Assembly (NCBI GenBank): GCA_900542945.1
Contig: UQPI01000074.1
Location: 1 to 8,596, forward strand
Direction of reading: 5' to 3'
Length of the DNA: 8,596 bases
Source: an uncultured Collinsella sp.
GTDB taxonomy: Bacteria; Actinomycetota; Coriobacteriia; Coriobacteriales; Coriobacteriaceae
Part shown: in pieces, positions 5,455-8,596 of the stretch
Layout of the letters: the number at the start of each line of letters is the position of its first letter
Position numbering within the stretch: the stretch's first letter is position 1
The notes under the pieces: model-generated
What the model was told of the DNA's origin: nothing
What the model saw: only the letters and a program-made list of their open reading frames with translations
Database searches by the model: none
Program-made: the position numbers and the translations under genes

Positions 5455-8244
5455 TTATGCCTCACCTCCTTTAGAGTGCTTGCCAAGCGAGGTGGTGTCC
5501 CCGTCGTTTCCGTTTACGTTGTCAGCGCCGTCGGCATCTTGAGCCTTACGATGCGCACCGATATGCGACAGACGGCTCGTAGGCTGTTCGCCTCCCTTGG
5601 CGCCACGCTCGCTGGCGTTGAGACCAAACATGCGACGGGCGGCAGGGATGGCAGCCGTGTGCTCGCGCATCTCGCGGCGAAGGTCCTCGTCCGAAAGCGC
5701 CGAGATACGCATCTGGGTATTGAGGCTCGCACGGATGTATTCGATGTTGATGAGCCAGCCGCAGATGGCGATAACCGAAATGATCCAGATAACGAGCAGG
5801 ATGATCTTGCCGTTATTGTCGATATCGAGCACCGTCGAAAGCACAAAGAGCAGAACCTGCACGCCTACCACGGCGGCAAAACCGCCCTTGATGTAGTACG
5901 GGTAGCGATGCTCAAACGCCACGGCATGATCGAGCAGCTCGCGACGGTACGAATCCGAATCGAGCATGACGCGCATGGCCGTGCGCAGCGAATAGCGCTG
6001 GCGCGGCAGGTCGTTGGACTCGCAGATCATGAGGCCCGTCGTGGAAAGCTGCTTGTCAAAGAGCAGGTTGAGGTTGAGCAGCAGCGGACGCAGCTGCAAG
6101 CCAATAAAGAGTGCGATGGCAAGGAACACGCCCAGGATGCACAGGTTGAACAGGTAGTTGAACGAATACATGCCACCGACGGTCTCGCGCAGCAGGTTGA
6201 TGCCATAGGTGAAGGGCAGCAGCGGATGCAGCCATTGGAAGAAGCCGGGCATCATCTCGATGGGATACATGCCCGACGAGCCGGGGATCTGCACAATGAC
6301 GAGGATGACGCCAATGGCTTTACCGATATGCTTAAACGTGGTGGACAGCGCATAGATGATGTTGACGTAGGTGAACGAAATAGCGATGCCGCCCAGTACA
6401 AAGAGCAGCGGATTGACGCACTGAACGCCAATGACCAGGTCGCCCACCGTAACGATAATGGCCTGGAACGCGCCCAGGATCACCAGCAGCAGCCAGCGGC
6501 CAAAGTAGCCCTGACGCGCCGTAAAGCTACCGATGCCCTCGCGGTCGACCTCGAGTTTATAGATAGCGATGAGCACATAGCCGCCTACCCACAGCGCCAG
6601 ATTGGTGTAGAAGGGCGCGATGCCCGAGCCAAAGCTCTTGACCGGATAGATTGACTTGGACGTCAGCTCAACCGGAGATGCCATGAAATCTGCCACGTCA
6701 TTGACGTCGACGTCCATGAGGTCGGCTAACTCGCCCATAGACTCAGAGGTCTGCAGCGCCGCAATGTCATTGGCGGCGGTCGCGAGCTTGTCCTGAACCT
6801 TGGCAAGGGAGGCGTCGGTTTGGGACAGCGTGGTCTTTGCCTGCTTGAGCGTGGCGTCGAGCTGCGCCAGCGTGCCGCGCGCGCTCGCTATCGTGGGGGT
6901 CATACCCGACACAATGCCGGTCAAATCGCCCGAAACGGCGGCAAAGGAGTCAAGCGCGCTCGAAGCCTTCGGAAGTGCGTTCTGACCCAGATCGGTCTGA
7001 GCCTGACCGAGGCTAGCCGTACCGGTCTGAATTGCCGCGTTGAGTGCGTTGCTCGCGTTCGAGATTGCCGTAGCGTCGTTTGCCATGGCGCTCGACTGTG
7101 CAGAAAGGCCATCCTTGATGCTCTGCAGCTTCTGGTTTTGCTCGCGAAGCGAATCGATGGTCGATACAATGCGCGCGTCAATTTCCTCGGAACCTGTCGA
7201 CGTGTCATTAACGAGAATCTCCAAGTGCCCGATAACGGCCTTATTGTGATCGATCGTCGCCTGGAGAGACTCGAGCGAGTTGTCGATGCGGGTGGTCGTA
7301 GATGTGACCGTACCCGTTAGCTTGCCAATCGCAGCGTTCGCGGAGGCTGACGTCTTGGTGAGTGCAAGGCTACCTTCCGAGAGTGCCTTGGAGAGCGAGG
7401 TGATAGAGTTGCCCGCCGTGGCGCGAGCCTCGCCCAGCAGGTCGTTGCCCTGGGAGATTGCCTGCGTCAGCGACGGTGCCTGACCTTGCAAGCCGGCAAG
7501 CGCCGCATCAGCCGAGGCGATAGCGCCACTCGTCTTATCGATGGCGGCATTCATATCGCCAATCGAATCGCGCACCTCACCCAAGGTGTCGGATGCCTCG
7601 GACACCGAACTTGTCAGCGAGTCCTGAGTCTGGGTTGCCTTGTCCTTTAAATCGATGCCGGCATCCTTGGCGATGCCCGCTACGGTCTCGCCCACCGTGG
7701 AGACAAACTCCGAGTTGATCTGCTCCTCGATGGTGTTGGCACCGGTATCGGTGACCTTGGGCGCAATGGCGCTCTTCTTCTCATTGACGTAATAGGTGAG
7801 CTTCGGCTGATGGTAATTGCCATCGAGCATCGAGACAAGATTGTCGGAGAAGTTCTTGGGGATTACGATCGCCGCGTAGTATTCCCCGCTCTCGACGCCC
7901 TCTTTGGCATCGGCAGCCGAGTCGACGAAGGTCCAGCCCAGCTGATCGTTTTCCTTGAGCTGGTCGACCACCTTATCGCCCGCATTGAGCTCGCCCACTA
8001 GGTCGTTTTGGGTACCCTGATCGTTGTTGGCGATAGCGATTTTAATGCCCTGGGTGTTTCCATATGGATCCCAGTTAGCCACGATGTTGTACCAAGCGTA
8101 CAGCGAGGGGATAACGCACACGCCAAGGGTGACCACCAAGGCGACGGGGTTCACAAGCAGTCGCTTAATGTCGCGCTTGAATATCGCAAAGGAGACCTTT
8201 GCATCGGATAGTTTGCTGCCGAGACTCACGCTTGGACCATCCAT
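5455..8244 (-). CDS. YhgE/Pip-family membrane protein with C-terminal extension, first of a tandem pair (929 aa)
   Basis: The family signature is FAIFKRDIKRLL (19-30), a membrane helix (about 33-54) with IPSLYAWYNI, then WDPYGNTQGIKIAIANNDQG (58-77) and SGEYYAAIVIPKNFS (119-133). Residues about 165-520 form a cysteine-free Ala/Ser/Thr/Gln-rich extracellular region, probably long helices. The ABC-2-like block begins at IYPVKSFGSGIAPFYT (532-547), with helices near 543-563, 584-606, 612-632, 641-660 and 698-720, and includes YPIEMMPGFF (660-669) and PLLPFTYGINLL (674-685). Unlike its partner it continues for about 200 residues: a polar segment (725-785), two more helices (about 786-806 and 813-833) and a charged tail (835-929) rich in Asp, Gly, Asn and Lys, predicted cytoplasmic. 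The start is uncertain. ATG 8244 has only AGG directly against it, whereas in-frame GTG 8229 (residue 6) has a GGATGG 7 bases upstream. The family includes phage-infection proteins; the native role is unknown. The gene leads a two-gene operon. Confidence 0.92.
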   Translation of the reverse strand: MDGPSVSLGSKLSDAKVSFAIFKRDIKRLLVNPVALVVTLGVCVIPSLYAWYNIVANWDPYGNTQGIKIAIANNDQGTQNDLVGELNAGDKVVDQLKENDQLGWTFVDSAADAKEGVESGEYYAAIVIPKNFSDNLVSMLDGNYHQPKLTYYVNEKKSAIAPKVTDTGANTIEEQINSEFVSTVGETVAGIAKDAGIDLKDKATQTQDSLTSSVSEASDTLGEVRDSIGDMNAAIDKTSGAIASADAALAGLQGQAPSLTQAISQGNDLLGEARATAGNSITSLSKALSEGSLALTKTSASANAAIGKLTGTVTSTTTRIDNSLESLQATIDHNKAVIGHLEILVNDTSTGSEEIDARIVSTIDSLREQNQKLQSIKDGLSAQSSAMANDATAISNASNALNAAIQTGTASLGQAQTDLGQNALPKASSALDSFAAVSGDLTGIVSGMTPTIASARGTLAQLDATLKQAKTTLSQTDASLAKVQDKLATAANDIAALQTSESMGELADLMDVDVNDVADFMASPVELTSKSIYPVKSFGSGIAPFYTNLALWVGGYVLIAIYKLEVDREGIGSFTARQGYFGRWLLLVILGAFQAIIVTVGDLVIGVQCVNPLLFVLGGIAISFTYVNIIYALSTTFKHIGKAIGVILVIVQIPGSSGMYPIEMMPGFFQWLHPLLPFTYGINLLRETVGGMYSFNYLFNLCILGVFLAIALFIGLQLRPLLLNLNLLFDKQLSTTGLMICESNDLPRQRYSLRTAMRVMLDSDSYRRELLDHAVAFEHRYPYYIKGGFAAVVGVQVLLFVLSTVLDIDNNGKIILLVIWIISVIAICGWLINIEYIRASLNTQMRISALSDEDLRREMREHTAAIPAARRMFGLNASERGAKGGEQPTSRLSHIGAHRKAQDADGADNVNGNDGDTTSLGKHSKGGEA
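5462..5470 (-). promoter_or_regulatory. Shine-Dalgarno site inside the end of the upstream gene
   Basis: On the minus strand AGGAGGTGA lies 7 bases before the ATG at 5454. It is a full match to the 16S anti-Shine-Dalgarno and is embedded in the last codons of the 929-residue gene, whose TAA (5457-5455) immediately precedes the ATG. This fixes the start of the 729-residue protein. It allows both independent initiation and translational coupling, consistent with balanced output of the two paralogues. Confidence 0.9.
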
Positions 8245-8275
8245 CCTGTCGTTGAATCAAATCGTACTATCAACA

Positions 8276-8317
8276 ACCATTGTACGTAGGCGCTTTAGCG
8301 TCTCGAAGCACAATGGT
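8276..8317. promoter_or_regulatory. Nested inverted repeats upstream of the YhgE/Pip operon
   Basis: A perfect 8-bp inverted repeat, ACCATTGT (8276-8283) and ACAATGGT (8310-8317), encloses a second small palindrome CGCTTTAGCG (8291-8300) that is almost concentric with it. It lies 32-73 bases ahead of the 929-residue gene start. Depending on where transcription begins, it is either an operator (a TACAAT hexamer overlaps the start-proximal arm on the minus strand, 8284-8279) or a leader hairpin in the mRNA. Confidence 0.45.
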
Positions 8318-8336
8318 ATTGAGTTTTGCGGGTAGC

Positions 8337-8375
8337 AATATACTACGAAGATTAGTTAACGTACAGTTGTACAGT
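8337..8375 (-). promoter_or_regulatory. Candidate promoter with overlapping palindrome and direct repeat
   Basis: On the minus strand TATATT (8342-8337; 5 of 6 to the -10 consensus) has a weak TGTACG (8365-8360; 3 of 6) 17 bases upstream. The -35 position overlaps a 12-bp palindrome GTACAGTTGTAC (8361-8372). The same bases also form two copies of GTACAGT in tandem (8361-8367 and 8369-8375). Overlapping dyads at a promoter suggest repression or activation by a dimeric regulator. The promoter would give a leader of about 85 bases. The motifs are certain; their role is inferred. Confidence 0.4.
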
Positions 8376-8596
8376 ATCTCAAATTTCAGCAGGTCACAAA
8401 ACCACAACCCGCACAAATTAGCAATCCGAATAGTCATCGGGGGCGTTCTTAAACTACCAGTCAAACAAGAACGTCCCCCAACGACCACTTTTTCTCCGTC
8501 CCCAAGGGATCATTATTGGACCGTCGATGTTTTGGTAATGCCAGCGAGCGGTCACCAGAGCGAACAAATTGGCATGAAAAGAGGACGGCATAGACC
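8376..8596. other. Right-edge intergenic stretch
   Basis: Together with the motif-bearing 8245-8375, this makes about 350 bases without a supportable gene. The only strong structure is the stem-loop at 8439-8478. On the minus strand two frames remain open from the right edge: one closes at 8461-8463 (about 44 residues ending WSLGDVLV, no start in the window) and one runs from ATG 8591 to TAG 8454 (45 residues). Neither has a ribosome binding site or a recognisable domain in view. The first could be the tail of a gene entering from outside the window. Confidence 0.4.
8439..8478. repeat. 12-bp stem-loop with 16-base loop
   Basis: The arms are GGGGGCGTTCTT (8439-8450) and AAGAACGTCCCC (8467-8478), pairing over 12 positions with one G-T wobble. 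The 16-base loop is AAACTACCAGTCAAAC. On the plus strand a TTTTT run (8489-8493) occurs only after a 10-base gap, too far for a normal intrinsic terminator. No T-run follows on the minus strand. It may be a processed-RNA element, an atypical terminator, or one copy of a dispersed palindromic repeat. Confidence 0.5.

Noticed and set aside
5056..6654. Long plus-strand open frame (532 codons) opposite the junction of the two YhgE/Pip genes
   Set aside because: It is antisense to two well-supported genes, is rich in His/Arg/Asp/Gln as expected of a reverse-complement shadow in GC-rich DNA, and shows no family motif.
8454..8591. 45-residue minus-strand open frame at the right edge
   Set aside because: No ribosome binding site is visible before its ATG at the window edge, no motif is recognised, and another frame is open over the same bases.

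Overview
The window looks like chromosomal DNA of a high-GC Gram-positive bacterium. My best guess is a Coriobacteriia member such as Collinsella, judged from GC-rich codon use, strong AGGAGG-type ribosome binding sites and the mix of gene families. This assignment is an inference; no rRNA or marker gene is present. Every supportable gene lies on the minus strand, so the window reads from right to left.

Right to left, the layout is as follows. (1) Bases 8245-8596 hold no supportable gene. They contain a 12-bp stem-loop near the edge and, closer to the next gene, short palindromes, a tandem direct repeat and promoter-like hexamers. (2) Two tandem paralogous YhgE/Pip-family membrane proteins follow: a 929-residue protein (8244-5455) and a 729-residue protein (5454-3265). 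The stop codon of the first touches the start codon of the second, and a full-strength Shine-Dalgarno sequence lies inside the end of the first gene. Each has an N-terminal anchor, a Cys-free extracellular region of nearly 500 residues and a C-terminal ABC-2-like membrane block. The 929-residue copy has about 200 extra C-terminal residues with two more membrane segments. A strong intrinsic terminator closes this operon at 3132-3170. (3) A monocistronic EamA/DMT-type 10-helix transporter (3064-2081) has its own terminator at 2043-2068. (4) An M20D-type metallo-amidohydrolase (1964-669) is followed 39 bases later by an MFS transporter (629-221). The transporter is a pseudogene: only its first ~55 and last ~80 residues remain, joined out of frame. 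(5) Bases 1-220 contain a stem-loop but no recognisable gene.

Functionally there are three units. The YhgE/Pip pair probably forms one cell-envelope complex; the family is known for phage-receptor activity and similarity to ABC-2 permeases and T7SS EsaA-like proteins. The DMT protein is an exporter or importer of an unknown small metabolite. The amidohydrolase was presumably once paired with an importer for its N-acyl or aminoacyl substrate, and that partner is now broken. No mobile element, CRISPR array or RNA gene was recognised. The least explained parts are the YhgE/Pip pair, the C-terminal extension of its first member, and the motif-rich leader in front of it.
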